This document shows positions 8,629 through 16,658 of a stretch of DNA of 64,000 nucleotides, in pieces. Position numbers and translations under genes: made by a program. The DNA lies in assembly GCF_003951285.1 (NCBI RefSeq), contig NZ_RXFQ01000003.1:310001-374000 (forward strand), in the 5' to 3' direction. Source of the stretch: Variovorax beijingensis. Its GTDB lineage: Bacteria; Pseudomonadota; Gammaproteobacteria; Burkholderiales; Burkholderiaceae_C. The notes under the pieces were generated by a model. The model worked only from the letters and a program-made list of their open reading frames with translations. It had not been told where the DNA came from and did not search any database. Each line of letters starts with the position of its first letter. Position 1 is the first letter of the stretch.

Positions 8629-9276
8629 CTAGACCTGGATCAGCCCCCAGCGCAGCGCCACCCACGTGAGCTCCGCCTGGTTGGTGGCGCCCAGCTTCTG
8701 CTTGACGCGGTACAGGTGCGAGCCCACCGTGCTGAGCGAGAGGTTCAGCGTGCTGGCAATCTGCGCCACCGTCATGCCGCGCGCGAGCTGGATGAAGACC
8801 GAGAACTCGCGCTCGCTGAGCAGGTCGGCCGGATTGGCCTCGCCCTCGATCTGCGCCGTGGCCAGCGCCTGGGCGGTGTTGGCGTCGATGTAGCGGTCGC
8901 CGCGCGCCACGGCCTTCACTGCGGCAATCAGCGCATCGGGCGCACTGCGCTTGGCCAGGTAGCCGAGTGCGCCGGCGCGCAGTACGCGGCGCGGATGGAT
9001 CGTGTCCTCGTGCGCCGACAGCGCCAGCACGCGCGCCTTGGGGTCGTGCGCCAGCAGGCGGCGCAGCGCCTCCAGGCCGCCCATGCCGGGCATCGACAGG
9101 TCCATCACCACCACGTCGGGCCGCACCTGCGGATAGTCCTGGCAGGCCTGCTCGCCGGTGTCGGCCTCGGCCGCCACTTCGATCTGCGCGTCGGCCAGCA
9201 GCATGCGAAAGCCCATGCGCACCAGCGCATGGTCGTCCACCAGCATCACTCGAATCGGCTGAATCGCCTGGGTCAT
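8629..9276 (-). CDS. NarL/LuxR-type response regulator, MoxX-like
   Basis: This 215 aa cytoplasmic DNA-binding regulator has a receiver domain (about residues 6-120) with acidic pocket VDDH, phosphoacceptor aspartate in VVMDLSMPG (about residue 58) and a later lysine in GYLAKR, then a GerE-type helix-turn-helix (about 150-212: LLSEREFSVFIQLARGMT, AQIASTLNLSLSTVGSHL). The start overlaps the kinase stop by 4 bases. Two-component regulators of this type control PQQ alcohol dehydrogenases (MoxX in Paracoccus, ExaE/PedR in Pseudomonas). Position next to the pqq and xox genes makes it a strong candidate for their control; the targets are inferred. Confidence 0.88.
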   Translation of the reverse strand: MTQAIQPIRVMLVDDHALVRMGFRMLLADAQIEVAAEADTGEQACQDYPQVRPDVVVMDLSMPGMGGLEALRRLLAHDPKARVLALSAHEDTIHPRRVLRAGALGYLAKRSAPDALIAAVKAVARGDRYIDANTAQALATAQIEGEANPADLLSEREFSVFIQLARGMTVAQIASTLNLSLSTVGSHLYRVKQKLGATNQAELTWVALRWGLIQV

Positions 9277-10652
9277 GTGTTCTCCGCGGCGGCCGCCGGC
9301 AAGGGCAGGCGCACCGTCAATTGGGCGCCGCTGGGCGCGGCGGGTTCGAGGCGCAGGTCGCCGCCCAGGCTGTCGATGCGCTCGGCAAGCCAACGCAGGC
9401 CATAGTGCCCTGTGCTGGTTTCCCTTGCGGCGTCAGGGCCGGGCAGGCCGCGCCCGTCGTCGGTCAGCGTGAGCTTCACCGTCTGTTCGTCGCCCTGCAG
9501 GGCCAGCACGATATGGCGCGCCTCGCCGTGCCGCAATGCGTTGGTGATGCCTTCCTGCGCGGCGCGGTACAGCACCAGCGCGGTGTCGGTGTCGAGCCGC
9601 AGGCGGTCGAGCTCGATTTCCAGGTGCCACTCGACCTGCACGCCGCCATGGCTGTTGCGGGTTCGCTCGACCAGGTCCTCGAGCGCGGCCACCAGCCCGA
9701 ACTTGTCGAGCACCAGCGGAGTCAGGCGCGGGATCATGCCGTGCATGGCCGTGTAGAGCCGCCCCGACTCCTCGGCGATCAGCCGCGCCGCCTGCTCTGA
9801 CTGTGGATCGAGCGCCTGCACGCGCTGTGCGATCGACAGGGCCATGCTGCGCATCGCGGTGACCGATTGGCCCAGCTCGTCGTGCAGCTCGCGCGCGATC
9901 AGGCGGCGCTCCTGCTCGATCTTCTGGTCGACCCAGCGGCCCAACTCGCGGCTTTCGGAGAGGCGGCTCTCGGCGCGTACGGCGCGCCGTTCGGTCTCGA
10001 TGTGCTGCTGCAGCATGCCGACCATGCGGTTGAAGGCGGCGCCGATGGCCGCCGCCTCGGTGCCGGGCAGGGCGCGCAGGGAAACGTCGAAGCGCCCGCT
10101 CTCGAGCTGGTTCAGTGCATGCACGATGTCCGCGAACGGGCGCGTCGCGCGGCCCACGAGCCAGAACACGCCGGCATTGACGACCGCCAGCAGGCCCAGC
10201 GCGCTGAGCGTCAGCAGCACGAAATCGTCCCACGCGTCGAGCACGGCGCGCGACGCGTTGGAATTCACCATCAGCTTGCCACCCGGAAAGGCGATGGACA
10301 GCTGCGACGGTGGCGGCGAGACAAGGCCGGCGAACCAATCCGGCGCATCGCGGCCGGCCTTGTAGATCGAAGTCGGCGAGCTGTACAGCACGCGATCCTC
10401 GCTGTCGAGCAGCGTGATGTCGTTGGAGCGCACGCGCCCGACGCCCTGCAGGAACGACAGCATGGCCGGCGTGCCCTGGGCCGCATAGAGCCAGGCGGTG
10501 CGGTTCAGCAGTTGCGCGGCCACGCGATTGGCGGCCACGACTTCCTCGTGCACCGATTCGCGCATGGCGCGCATCTGCAGCGCGAGCATGGCCGCGACGA
10601 ACAGCAGCGTCAGCAGGCTGACGATGAGGTTGATCTTCAGGCGCAGCGTCAT
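9273..10652 (-). CDS. moxY: Membrane sensor histidine kinase, MoxY-like
   Basis: This 459 aa inner-membrane kinase has a first membrane helix (about residues 7-27), a periplasmic sensor part of about 115 residues, a second helix (about 145-167), a HAMP linker (about 168-220), a HisKA_3 dimer/phosphoacceptor region with His257 in RELHDELGQS, and an ATPase domain ending with DDGRGLPG and GHYGLRWLAERIDSLGG. The periplasmic part resembles the LapD/MoxY N-terminal type, and MoxY controls methanol oxidation in Paracoccus. The start ATG 10652 overlaps the iminopeptidase stop by 4 bases, and the gene overlaps the regulator downstream, so iminopeptidase-kinase-regulator form one operon. The ligand, perhaps methanol, formaldehyde or a lanthanide, is unknown. 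Confidence 0.82.
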   Translation of the reverse strand: MTLRLKINLIVSLLTLLFVAAMLALQMRAMRESVHEEVVAANRVAAQLLNRTAWLYAAQGTPAMLSFLQGVGRVRSNDITLLDSEDRVLYSSPTSIYKAGRDAPDWFAGLVSPPPSQLSIAFPGGKLMVNSNASRAVLDAWDDFVLLTLSALGLLAVVNAGVFWLVGRATRPFADIVHALNQLESGRFDVSLRALPGTEAAAIGAAFNRMVGMLQQHIETERRAVRAESRLSESRELGRWVDQKIEQERRLIARELHDELGQSVTAMRSMALSIAQRVQALDPQSEQAARLIAEESGRLYTAMHGMIPRLTPLVLDKFGLVAALEDLVERTRNSHGGVQVEWHLEIELDRLRLDTDTALVLYRAAQEGITNALRHGEARHIVLALQGDEQTVKLTLTDDGRGLPGPDAARETSTGHYGLRWLAERIDSLGGDLRLEPAAPSGAQLTVRLPLPAAAAENT

Positions 10653-11650
10653 GGTGCGGGCGCATTGCCGAAATGGCCATGCCGCGCGTAGCCGTCGAGC
10701 GCGGCGACCATCGCAGAGGCCATGGCCGGGTGCGCGGGGTCGTGGCCTGCGCCGTCGACCCATTGCAACTGGCTGTGCGCCATGCGATCTTGCACGGCCT
10801 GTGCGCAACGCGGCGGGCAGATGCGGTCGTCGCGCGAATGCAGCAGCAGGGTGGGCACGCGGGGCAGTGCGGCCAGGCGGTCCAGCAGCGGGGGTGAATC
10901 GAGCCAGCAGCGGTGCAGCAGGTAGTGGCTCTGCACGCGATAGCGGTCGACCAAGGCGTCGAGCGTGTTTCGGTCGGGTTCGGCTGTTGGCGGCTCGCTG
11001 GTCGCCGCGTCCGCGCCGCGCGCGAGGCTTTGCTCCCAGCGCCACCAGGCGAGCGCGAGCTGCCGGGGCAGCGCGGCATCGCCATCGGCCGGCACTTGCT
11101 GCAGGCCGCGGGCCAGGAAGCCCAGCATGTCGCCGCGCTCGCCGGCCGGCGCCACGGACGCGAACCGCGCCCACGCGGCGGGTGCGCGGCCGGCGCTGTC
11201 CTGGAAGAAGGCGCCGATCTCTTCGGCGTTCGGCAGGAACACCGCGCGCAGCAGCAGCGCCGCCACCGCTTGCGGCTCGAACGCCGCATGGGCCAGCGCC
11301 AGCGTGGCGCCCCACGAGCCGCCGACCACCAGCCAGCGCGGCACCCCGAGTTGTTCGCGCACGCGGTGCAGGTCGTCGAGCAGGTCGGCCGTGCGGTTGT
11401 GCGCCGTCGCGCCGCGCGGCTGGCTTCGGCCGGCGCCGCGCTGGTCGATGCTGATCACGCGGTATCGCGCCGGATCGAAGAAGCGCCGCAGCAGCGGCGA
11501 GCTGCCCGAGCCGGGCCCGCCGTGCAGGACCACGGCGCAGATGCCTTCCGGATTGCCACCTTCTTCTACATGCAGCACGTGGCCATGCGGCACCTCCAAT
11601 GCGTGGGTGCGCCAGGGCGGAGATTCGGGGTACAGGCCGGTGGGAAGCAC
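10649..11650 (-). CDS. pip: Proline iminopeptidase (alpha/beta hydrolase)
   Basis: This 333 aa protein is a peptidase S33 member removing N-terminal proline from peptides. The oxyanion motif HGGPGSGSSPLLRRFFDP is at about residues 43-60, the acid/turn motif DQRGAGRSQP follows, and the nucleophile elbow GGSWGATLALAHA (Ser about 111) is intact; the catalytic aspartate (HSRDD) and histidine (GAGHDP) are near the C-terminus. It is the first gene of a minus-strand operon with the MoxYX-like pair. A functional tie is not obvious, although a peptidase beside pqqA (a ribosomal peptide precursor) in a cluster lacking pqqF deserves notice. The upstream region is shared with divergent pqqA. Confidence 0.9.
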   Translation of the reverse strand: MLPTGLYPESPPWRTHALEVPHGHVLHVEEGGNPEGICAVVLHGGPGSGSSPLLRRFFDPARYRVISIDQRGAGRSQPRGATAHNRTADLLDDLHRVREQLGVPRWLVVGGSWGATLALAHAAFEPQAVAALLLRAVFLPNAEEIGAFFQDSAGRAPAAWARFASVAPAGERGDMLGFLARGLQQVPADGDAALPRQLALAWWRWEQSLARGADAATSEPPTAEPDRNTLDALVDRYRVQSHYLLHRCWLDSPPLLDRLAALPRVPTLLLHSRDDRICPPRCAQAVQDRMAHSQLQWVDGAGHDPAHPAMASAMVAALDGYARHGHFGNAPAP

Positions 11651-11685
11651 GAGGGCGATGGTACGCGGTGGCCCTGTTGCCGCTA

Positions 11686-11723
11686 TTCATGAAAATCATG
11701 AAGTGCGAATCATGATTTCATGG
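11686..11723. promoter_or_regulatory. Cluster of TCATGA palindromes between pip and pqqA
   Basis: The divergent gap holds ttcatga-aaa-tcatgaa (11686-11702), a perfect 7-bp inverted repeat, then the perfect 10-bp palindrome aatcatgatt (11708-11717) and a further ttcatgg (11717-11723). The heptamer atcatga also recurs directly at 11695 and 11709, 14 bases apart. It lies 36-73 bases before the pip start and about 100-135 bases before pqqA, the right place for a dimeric regulator such as the adjacent NarL-type protein. The binding protein is inferred. Confidence 0.6.
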
Positions 11724-11809
11724 CTGGGTCTCGGTGGTTCATGGGTTCAAGATGGGGACCGGAGCACACGAAGTTCCCGCAGCCGCCACATGGCGCTGTG
11801 CAACCTTGC

Positions 11810-11814
11810 AGGAG
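11810..11814 (+). promoter_or_regulatory. Ribosome binding site of pqqA
   Basis: An aggag sequence lies 7 bases before ATG 11822. It supports translation of the 24-residue pqqA peptide, which is too short for routine gene finding. Confidence 0.7.
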
Positions 11815-11821
11815 ACACCCT

Positions 11822-11896
11822 ATGAAGTGGGAAACCCCGACGGCCACCGATCTTCGCTTCGGCTTCGAGATCACGATGTACGTCAGCGCTCGTTGA
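11822..11896 (+). CDS. pqqA: PQQ precursor peptide PqqA
   Basis: This 24-residue peptide is the ribosomal precursor of pyrroloquinoline quinone. It carries the invariant glutamate (residue 16) and tyrosine (residue 20) in the motif GFEITMYVSAR, spaced ExxxY as required for the carbon-carbon crosslink made by PqqE with PqqD. The start is preceded by aggag. It is directly followed by a strong stem-loop and then pqqB, so it is the first gene of pqqABCDE. No second pqqA copy was seen in the window. Confidence 0.95.
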   Translation: MKWETPTATDLRFGFEITMYVSAR

Positions 11897-11909
11897 GCTG
11901 CGCCTCGCC

Positions 11910-11944
11910 ACAACCCGCCCCGGCACTCCCGGGGCGGGTTGTTT
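11910..11944 (+). terminator. 14-bp stem-loop between pqqA and pqqB (attenuator)
   Basis: Bases 11910-11923 pair perfectly with 11929-11942 around a 5-base loop (11924-11928), followed by only a short run of T. The stem begins 13 bases after the pqqA stop and ends about 38 bases before pqqB. The position fits a partial terminator or a 3' stabiliser that gives more pqqA than pqqBCDE message, a ratio reported in other PQQ producers. Confidence 0.75.
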
Positions 11945-11980
11945 AGAGCCCCTGCGTCTTTCTTCTTTTTTCATCTCCCG

Positions 11981-12904
11981 ATGCGCATCACCGTCCTGGG
12001 CTCGGCCGCCGGCGGCGGCTTTCCGCAGTGGAACTGCAACTGCCCCAATTGCGCCGGCGTGCGCAACGGCACGGTGCGCGCCAGGCCGCGCACGCAGTCG
12101 TCGATCTTCGTGCGCCCCGACGAGGGCGAGGACGGCGTGCTGTTCAACGCATCGCCCGACATCCTGGAGCAGATCCGCAGCAGCCCCATATTGCAGCCCG
12201 CACGCGCGATGCGCGACACCGCCATCGCCGGCGTGGTGCTGATCGACGGCCAGGTCGACCATGCCACCGGCCTCTTCATGCTGCGCGAGCGCGGCACGCC
12301 GCTGCCGCTGTGGTGCACCGACCCGGTCGCCGAAGACCTGAGTGAGGGTAATCCCGTGCTGCGCGTGCTCTCGCACTACTGCGGCGTGGCGCGCCACGCG
12401 ATCACGCTCGACGGCAATTCCTTCGAGGTGCCCGGCGTGCCCGGCCTGGTCTTCCGCGCGATGGCGCTGACCGGCAAGGCCGCGCCGTACTCGCCGCACC
12501 GCGAGCAGCAGGTGCCGGGCGACAACATCGGCGTGACCATTCTCGACCGCAGGAGCGGCGGGAGCCTGTTCTACGCGCCGGGCCTGGGCGCCATCACGCC
12601 GCCCGTGTTCGACGCCATGGCCAGCGCCGACGCGGTCATGGTCGACGGCACCTTCTGGACCGACGACGAAATGATTCGCCTGGGCGTGAGCAGCAAGCGC
12701 GCGCGCGAGATCGGCCACCTGCCGCAGTCGGGCGAGGGCGGCATGATCGAATGGCTGTCTAAGCTGCCCGCGACCACCGCGCGGCGCATGCTGATCCACA
12801 TCAACAACACCAACCCCATCCTCGACGAGGACTCCGAAGAGCATGCGGCGCTGCGGCGCGCAGGCATCGAGCCCTGCGAGGACGGGATGACGATCCAACT
12901 CTGA
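11981..12904 (+). CDS. pqqB: PQQ biosynthesis protein PqqB
   Basis: PqqB is a metallo-beta-lactamase-fold oxygenase that hydroxylates the crosslinked Glu-Tyr intermediate in PQQ synthesis. The 307 aa product, the usual length, begins MRITVLGSAAGGGFPQWNC, followed by CPNC, the conserved cysteine/zinc region; the later GQVDHATGLFMLRE and NNTNPILDEDS are typical of the family. ATG 11981 is chosen because family homology begins there; the frame opens slightly earlier inside the pqqA hairpin. pqqC follows after 21 bases. Confidence 0.95.
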   Translation: MRITVLGSAAGGGFPQWNCNCPNCAGVRNGTVRARPRTQSSIFVRPDEGEDGVLFNASPDILEQIRSSPILQPARAMRDTAIAGVVLIDGQVDHATGLFMLRERGTPLPLWCTDPVAEDLSEGNPVLRVLSHYCGVARHAITLDGNSFEVPGVPGLVFRAMALTGKAAPYSPHREQQVPGDNIGVTILDRRSGGSLFYAPGLGAITPPVFDAMASADAVMVDGTFWTDDEMIRLGVSSKRAREIGHLPQSGEGGMIEWLSKLPATTARRMLIHINNTNPILDEDSEEHAALRRAGIEPCEDGMTIQL

Positions 12905-12925
12905 AGAAGAGGCACCGAGCCCGCC

Positions 12926-13690
12926 ATGCACGCCGACAGGATCCAGGACCCGTTCCACCCAGCCACAGGCAGCGAGAAAGCCGGCCCGGCATGGAACCGC
13001 GAGGAGTTCGAAGCCAAGCTGCGCGAGCGCGGCCGCAGCTATCACATCCACCATCCGTTCAACGTCATGCTCAACAGCGGCCGGGCCACGCCCGAGCAGA
13101 TCCGCGGCTGGGTGGCGAACCGCTTCTACTACCAGATCGCGATTCCGATCAAGGACGCCGCCGTGCTCTCGAACTGCCCCGACCAGCAGGTGCGCCGCGG
13201 CTGGGTGCAGCGCATCCTCGACCACGACGGCTTCGAGCTCGGCGGGATCAAGGACGAAGGCGGCGTCGAGGCCTGGCTGCGCCTGGCCGAGGCCGTGGGG
13301 CTCGCGCGCGAAGAAGTGCGCGACCTGCGCCACGTGGTGCCGGCGGTGCGCTTCGCGGTCGATGCCTACGTGAACTTCGCGCGCCGCGCGCCCTGGCAGG
13401 AGGCCGTGTGCTCCTCGCTCACCGAACTGTTCGCGCCCGAGATCCACAAGCAGCGCCTGGCCACCTGGCCCGAGCACTATGCGTGGATCGAATCGGCAGG
13501 CCTCGACTACTTCCGCAACCGGGTGAGCCAGGCGAGGCGCGACGTGGAGCAGGGCCTGGCCATCACGCTCGACCACTTCGACACCCGCGCGCTGCAGGAG
13601 CGCGCGCTCGAGATACTGCAGTTCAAGCTCGACATCCTCTGGGCCATGAACGATGCGATGGCGACGCGCTACGGCGTGAACGGCGCATGA
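12926..13690 (+). CDS. pqqC: Pyrroloquinoline-quinone synthase PqqC
   Basis: PqqC is the cofactor-free oxidase performing the final ring closure and eight-electron oxidation to PQQ. The 254 aa all-helical protein has the family segments [14 protein letters not shown] (about residues 38-51), [18 protein letters not shown] (about 61-78) and [14 protein letters not shown] (about 163-176), which carry the active-site histidines, tyrosines and arginines. It overlaps pqqD by 4 bases (ATGA). Family length is about 250, so the protein is complete. Confidence 0.95.
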   Translation: MHADRIQDPFHPATGSEKAGPAWNREEFEAKLRERGRSYHIHHPFNVMLNSGRATPEQIRGWVANRFYYQIAIPIKDAAVLSNCPDQQVRRGWVQRILDHDGFELGGIKDEGGVEAWLRLAEAVGLAREEVRDLRHVVPAVRFAVDAYVNFARRAPWQEAVCSSLTELFAPEIHKQRLATWPEHYAWIESAGLDYFRNRVSQARRDVEQGLAITLDHFDTRALQERALEILQFKLDILWAMNDAMATRYGVNGA

Positions 13691-13980
13691 CCGGGAACAA
13701 GACCATGCTCACCGCCGAAAGCAAACCCCGCGTCGGTCCCGGATTCCGCCTGCAGTGGGAGTCGGCGCAGGAATGCCATGTGCTGCTCTACCCCGAGGGC
13801 ATGGTGCGGCTCAACGGCAGCGCGGGCGAGATCATGAAGCGCTGCGACGGCGAGCGCAGCGTCGCGGCCATCGTGGCCGACCTGGAGCAGGCCTTCGACA
13901 CCACCGGGCTCGAGCCCGAGGTGCGCGGCTTCGTCGAAATGGCGGCGCAGCAGAACTGGCTGCGCTGGGACCCCCAATGA
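13687..13980 (+). CDS. pqqD: PqqA-binding chaperone PqqD
   Basis: PqqD (97 aa) is the small winged-helix chaperone that presents PqqA to the radical SAM enzyme PqqE. The family features are the beta-rich [13 protein letters not shown] (about residues 31-43), then ILxxCDG-type [13 protein letters not shown] and the C-terminal helix ending NWLRW. Its start overlaps the pqqC stop and its stop overlaps the pqqE start, both as ATGA, so PqqD and PqqE are translationally coupled. It is a separate gene here, unlike in species with a PqqCD fusion. Confidence 0.94.
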   Translation: MTGNKTMLTAESKPRVGPGFRLQWESAQECHVLLYPEGMVRLNGSAGEIMKRCDGERSVAAIVADLEQAFDTTGLEPEVRGFVEMAAQQNWLRWDPQ

Positions 13981-15128
13981 CCGCCGCGCCGCCGCGCCCC
14001 GGGCCGCCGCTCTGGCTGCTGGCCGAGCTGACCTACCGCTGCCCGCTGCACTGCGTGTTCTGCTTCAACCCGGTGGACTTCGCGCAGCAGGAGAACGAAC
14101 TGGGCACCGAGGACTGGCTGCGCGTGCTGCGCGAAGGCCGCGAGCTCGGCGCGGTGCAGTGCGGCCTCTCGGGCGGCGAGCCGCTCCTGCGCGACGACCT
14201 CGAGATCATCATTGCCGAGGCCGCGCGCCTGGGCTACTACACCAACCTGCTGACCTCGGGCGTGGGCCTCACGGCGCAGCGCGCCGCCGCGCTGAAGGCC
14301 GCGGGCCTGGACCACGTGCAGCTGTCGTTCCAGGACTCCACGCGCGAGATGAACGACTTCCTCTCGCACACCAAGACCTTCGAGCTCAAGAACCGGGTGG
14401 CGAAGATCATCAAGGACCAGGGCTGGCCGATGGTGCTGAACGTGGTGATCCACCGCATGAACATCGACCACATCGACCGCATCATCGAGATGGCGCACGA
14501 GATGGGGGCCGAGTACCTCGAGCTTGCCAACACCCAGTACTACTCGTGGGCCTTCGTCAACCGCGACCAGCTGCTGCCCACGCACGAGCAGCTGCGCCAT
14601 GCCGAGGAGGCGACCGACGCCTGGCGCAAGCGGCTCGGCGAGCGCATGCGGATCTTCTTCGTGGCGCCCGACTACCACGAGGGCAAGGCCAAGAAATGCG
14701 TCAACGGCTGGGGCAGCATGTTCCTTACCGTGGCGCCCGACGGCACCGCGCTGCCTTGCCACACGGCCAAGATGCTGCCGGGCCTCGAATTTCCGAACGT
14801 GAAGGCGCACAGCCTGCGCGAGATCTGGTTCGATTCCGAAGGCTTCAACCGCTACCGCGGCACCGGCTGGATGAAGGAGCCCTGCGCGAGCTGCGACCAG
14901 CGCGAGCAGGACCTGGGCGGCTGCCGCTGCCAGGCCTACCTGCTGGCCCAGGACGCGGCCGCGGCCGATCCGGTGTGCGCGAAGAGCCCGGACCACCACC
15001 GCGTGGTCGAGGCGGTGGAACGCGCGGCCGCGCGCGATCCGGCGGCGCCGAAGGAGCATCCGCTGGTGTTCCGCGATCCCGCCAATTCGCGGCGGCTTTC
15101 CGCGGCCCTCGTCACGCCGGACGCGTGA
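13977..15128 (+). CDS. pqqE: PqqA peptide cyclase PqqE (radical SAM)
   Basis: PqqE forms the Glu-Tyr carbon-carbon bond in PqqA. The 383 aa protein has the radical SAM cluster motif CPLHCVFC (Cys22, Cys26, Cys29), the SAM-binding GGEPLL near residue 67, and a C-terminal SPASM domain with auxiliary-cluster cysteines (CHTAK, CASC, CRCQ and a last cysteine in DPVC). The start is coupled to pqqD. The end overlaps the tail of convergent mxaL by 17 bases. No pqqF protease follows; PQQ producers often use unlinked proteases. Confidence 0.96.
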   Translation: MTAAPPRPGPPLWLLAELTYRCPLHCVFCFNPVDFAQQENELGTEDWLRVLREGRELGAVQCGLSGGEPLLRDDLEIIIAEAARLGYYTNLLTSGVGLTAQRAAALKAAGLDHVQLSFQDSTREMNDFLSHTKTFELKNRVAKIIKDQGWPMVLNVVIHRMNIDHIDRIIEMAHEMGAEYLELANTQYYSWAFVNRDQLLPTHEQLRHAEEATDAWRKRLGERMRIFFVAPDYHEGKAKKCVNGWGSMFLTVAPDGTALPCHTAKMLPGLEFPNVKAHSLREIWFDSEGFNRYRGTGWMKEPCASCDQREQDLGGCRCQAYLLAQDAAAADPVCAKSPDHHRVVEAVERAAARDPAAPKEHPLVFRDPANSRRLSAALVTPDA

Positions 15129-16110
15129 GGCCGCGCGGCGGCAGGCTGCGATCGATCGCCTTCTTTTCCCGTTTATTTGGCCGCCGTTCGCGCAGCCAGC
15201 CCAGATCCGGCGCGAACCGCCACGCCAGCAGCAGCAGCGCCAGCAGCGCGGGAATCCACCGCAGGTCCGTGTCGGCCGGCAGATACTGGGCGTAGCGGCG
15301 GTCCAGCATGGCGGTCTTCAGTGCCTCGGGCGTGTTCAGGCGCCGGTAGTTCACGCCGACCAGTTCGGCCAGCGCACGCAGGTGGTCCTGCCGCAGCTCG
15401 GAGAGATGTTCATGGTTCAGCGCGCTGCCGATGGCCGAGCCCTGCACCACCTCGTCGGCCCGCCAGTAGCCGGCAGGCTCGCCGTTGCTGCCGGTCTTGG
15501 GAATCGGCATCGGCACGTCGCCGCCCACGCCGATCAGCCAGCCCTGGACTTCGCCGGGCTTGATGTCCGTCATGGGCGGCGTCTCGTTGATGCGCAGCGG
15601 GGGCGATTCCTGCCCGTCGCTGATGAAGACGAAATGGGTGTCGTGCCCTACGCTGCGGGCGCCGCGCACGGCCCAGGTCACGCCCTTGCTCACGTTGCTG
15701 GCGTTGGCCCAGCGCATGCGGCCATCGATGCGCTCGAGCGAGGCCAGCAGTTCCTCGTAGTGGCTGCAGACCTCGACGGGCGCGAGGATCACCAGCGAGC
15801 GGTAGTCCGCGAAAACGCTCCAACCCACTCTGGAGCCGCAGGGCAGCGCGCCCAGCACGTCGCGCATGGCGGCGCGCGCGAGCGTGAGGCGGCTGACCGC
15901 TGCGTGGTCCAGCTCCACGTCCTCGACATTCATGCTCTGCGTGATGTCGAAGCTGACCTGCCAGTTGAACACCGGCCGCTGCAGCTGCACGCGCGGCGGC
16001 CAGACGGCGAGCGCCAGCAGCAGCAGGGCCAGCACCAGCGGCCAGCTGCCGGTGCTGCCGCCGATGCGCTGCCAGGCGGCGCGCCACCGCTGCGGCAGCG
16101 GCGGCCTCAT
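15112..16110 (-). CDS. mxaL: MxaL-like von Willebrand A protein
   Basis: This 332 aa membrane protein has helices at about residues 22-38 and 280-297 around a periplasmic von Willebrand A domain. The metal-site motif is D55-I-T57-Q-S59, the DxSxS type with threonine at the second position, and VFISDGQESPP is the usual later strand. It is the last gene of a minus-strand mxaRSACKL order and overlaps mxaK by 4 bases. In Methylobacterium MxaL, with MxaA, C and K, is needed for active methanol dehydrogenase and has been linked to calcium insertion. Its tail overlaps pqqE by 17 bases. Confidence 0.85.
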   Translation of the reverse strand: MRPPLPQRWRAAWQRIGGSTGSWPLVLALLLLALAVWPPRVQLQRPVFNWQVSFDITQSMNVEDVELDHAAVSRLTLARAAMRDVLGALPCGSRVGWSVFADYRSLVILAPVEVCSHYEELLASLERIDGRMRWANASNVSKGVTWAVRGARSVGHDTHFVFISDGQESPPLRINETPPMTDIKPGEVQGWLIGVGGDVPMPIPKTGSNGEPAGYWRADEVVQGSAIGSALNHEHLSELRQDHLRALAELVGVNYRRLNTPEALKTAMLDRRYAQYLPADTDLRWIPALLALLLLAWRFAPDLGWLRERRPNKREKKAIDRSLPPRGLTRPA

Positions 16111-16658
16111 GGCAGGTCTCCGGCGACGAAGCCCGGCACCCGGACCCGGCGCTGCTCGTGCGCCGGCTGCTGCTCAGCGGAGAAGGCTTCCTGGTCCTCA
16201 GGCGCGAGCCGCAGCGCGCGCTCCAGGTTGTAGCGCGCATCCCAGTCCTCGGGCGCGGCGCGCAGCAGGTCGCGCAGCCGCTGCTTGCCGAGTTCGAACA
16301 GCGGCAGCGCGCCAGCGTCCTGCGCCATGCCCTGGCGCAGGTACATGTTGCCCAGGTTGAACAGCGCCTGCTGTGCGACGGGATCGCGCTCGCCGGCCTG
16401 GATCAGGCTCGCGTAGCCCTTGAGCGCGGCATCGTGCGCGCCGGCCTTCGAGAGCGCCAGTGCCTGCGCCAGCTGCAGCTCGCGCGGCGCCGAAAGCGGC
16501 GCCGTCGTTGCTTCCTTGCCGACCGGCGCGGCGGCGATGCGCGCGATCTTCGTGTTGAGGCTCATCGTCTGGCGCAGCCTCAGCCCGCGTTCCAGCGCCA
16601 CGCCCACGCAGCACAGGCTCAGCACGCCGAAGACCAGGTGAACCGTGCGTCGCTTCAT
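16107..16658 (-). CDS. mxaK: MxaK-like membrane-anchored protein
   Basis: This 183 aa protein starts at ATG 16658, has an N-terminal membrane helix (about residues 4-20) and a mostly helical periplasmic part with tetratricopeptide-like segments (QALFNLGNMYLRQGM; DARYNLERALRLAPED). It lies between mxaC and mxaL with 4-base overlaps on both sides, the order of methanol oxidation clusters. MxaK is required for functional methanol dehydrogenase in Methylobacterium but its biochemical role is undefined. Identification rests mainly on order, topology and length. Confidence 0.8.
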   Translation of the reverse strand: MKRRTVHLVFGVLSLCCVGVALERGLRLRQTMSLNTKIARIAAAPVGKEATTAPLSAPRELQLAQALALSKAGAHDAALKGYASLIQAGERDPVAQQALFNLGNMYLRQGMAQDAGALPLFELGKQRLRDLLRAAPEDWDARYNLERALRLAPEDQEAFSAEQQPAHEQRRVRVPGFVAGDLP

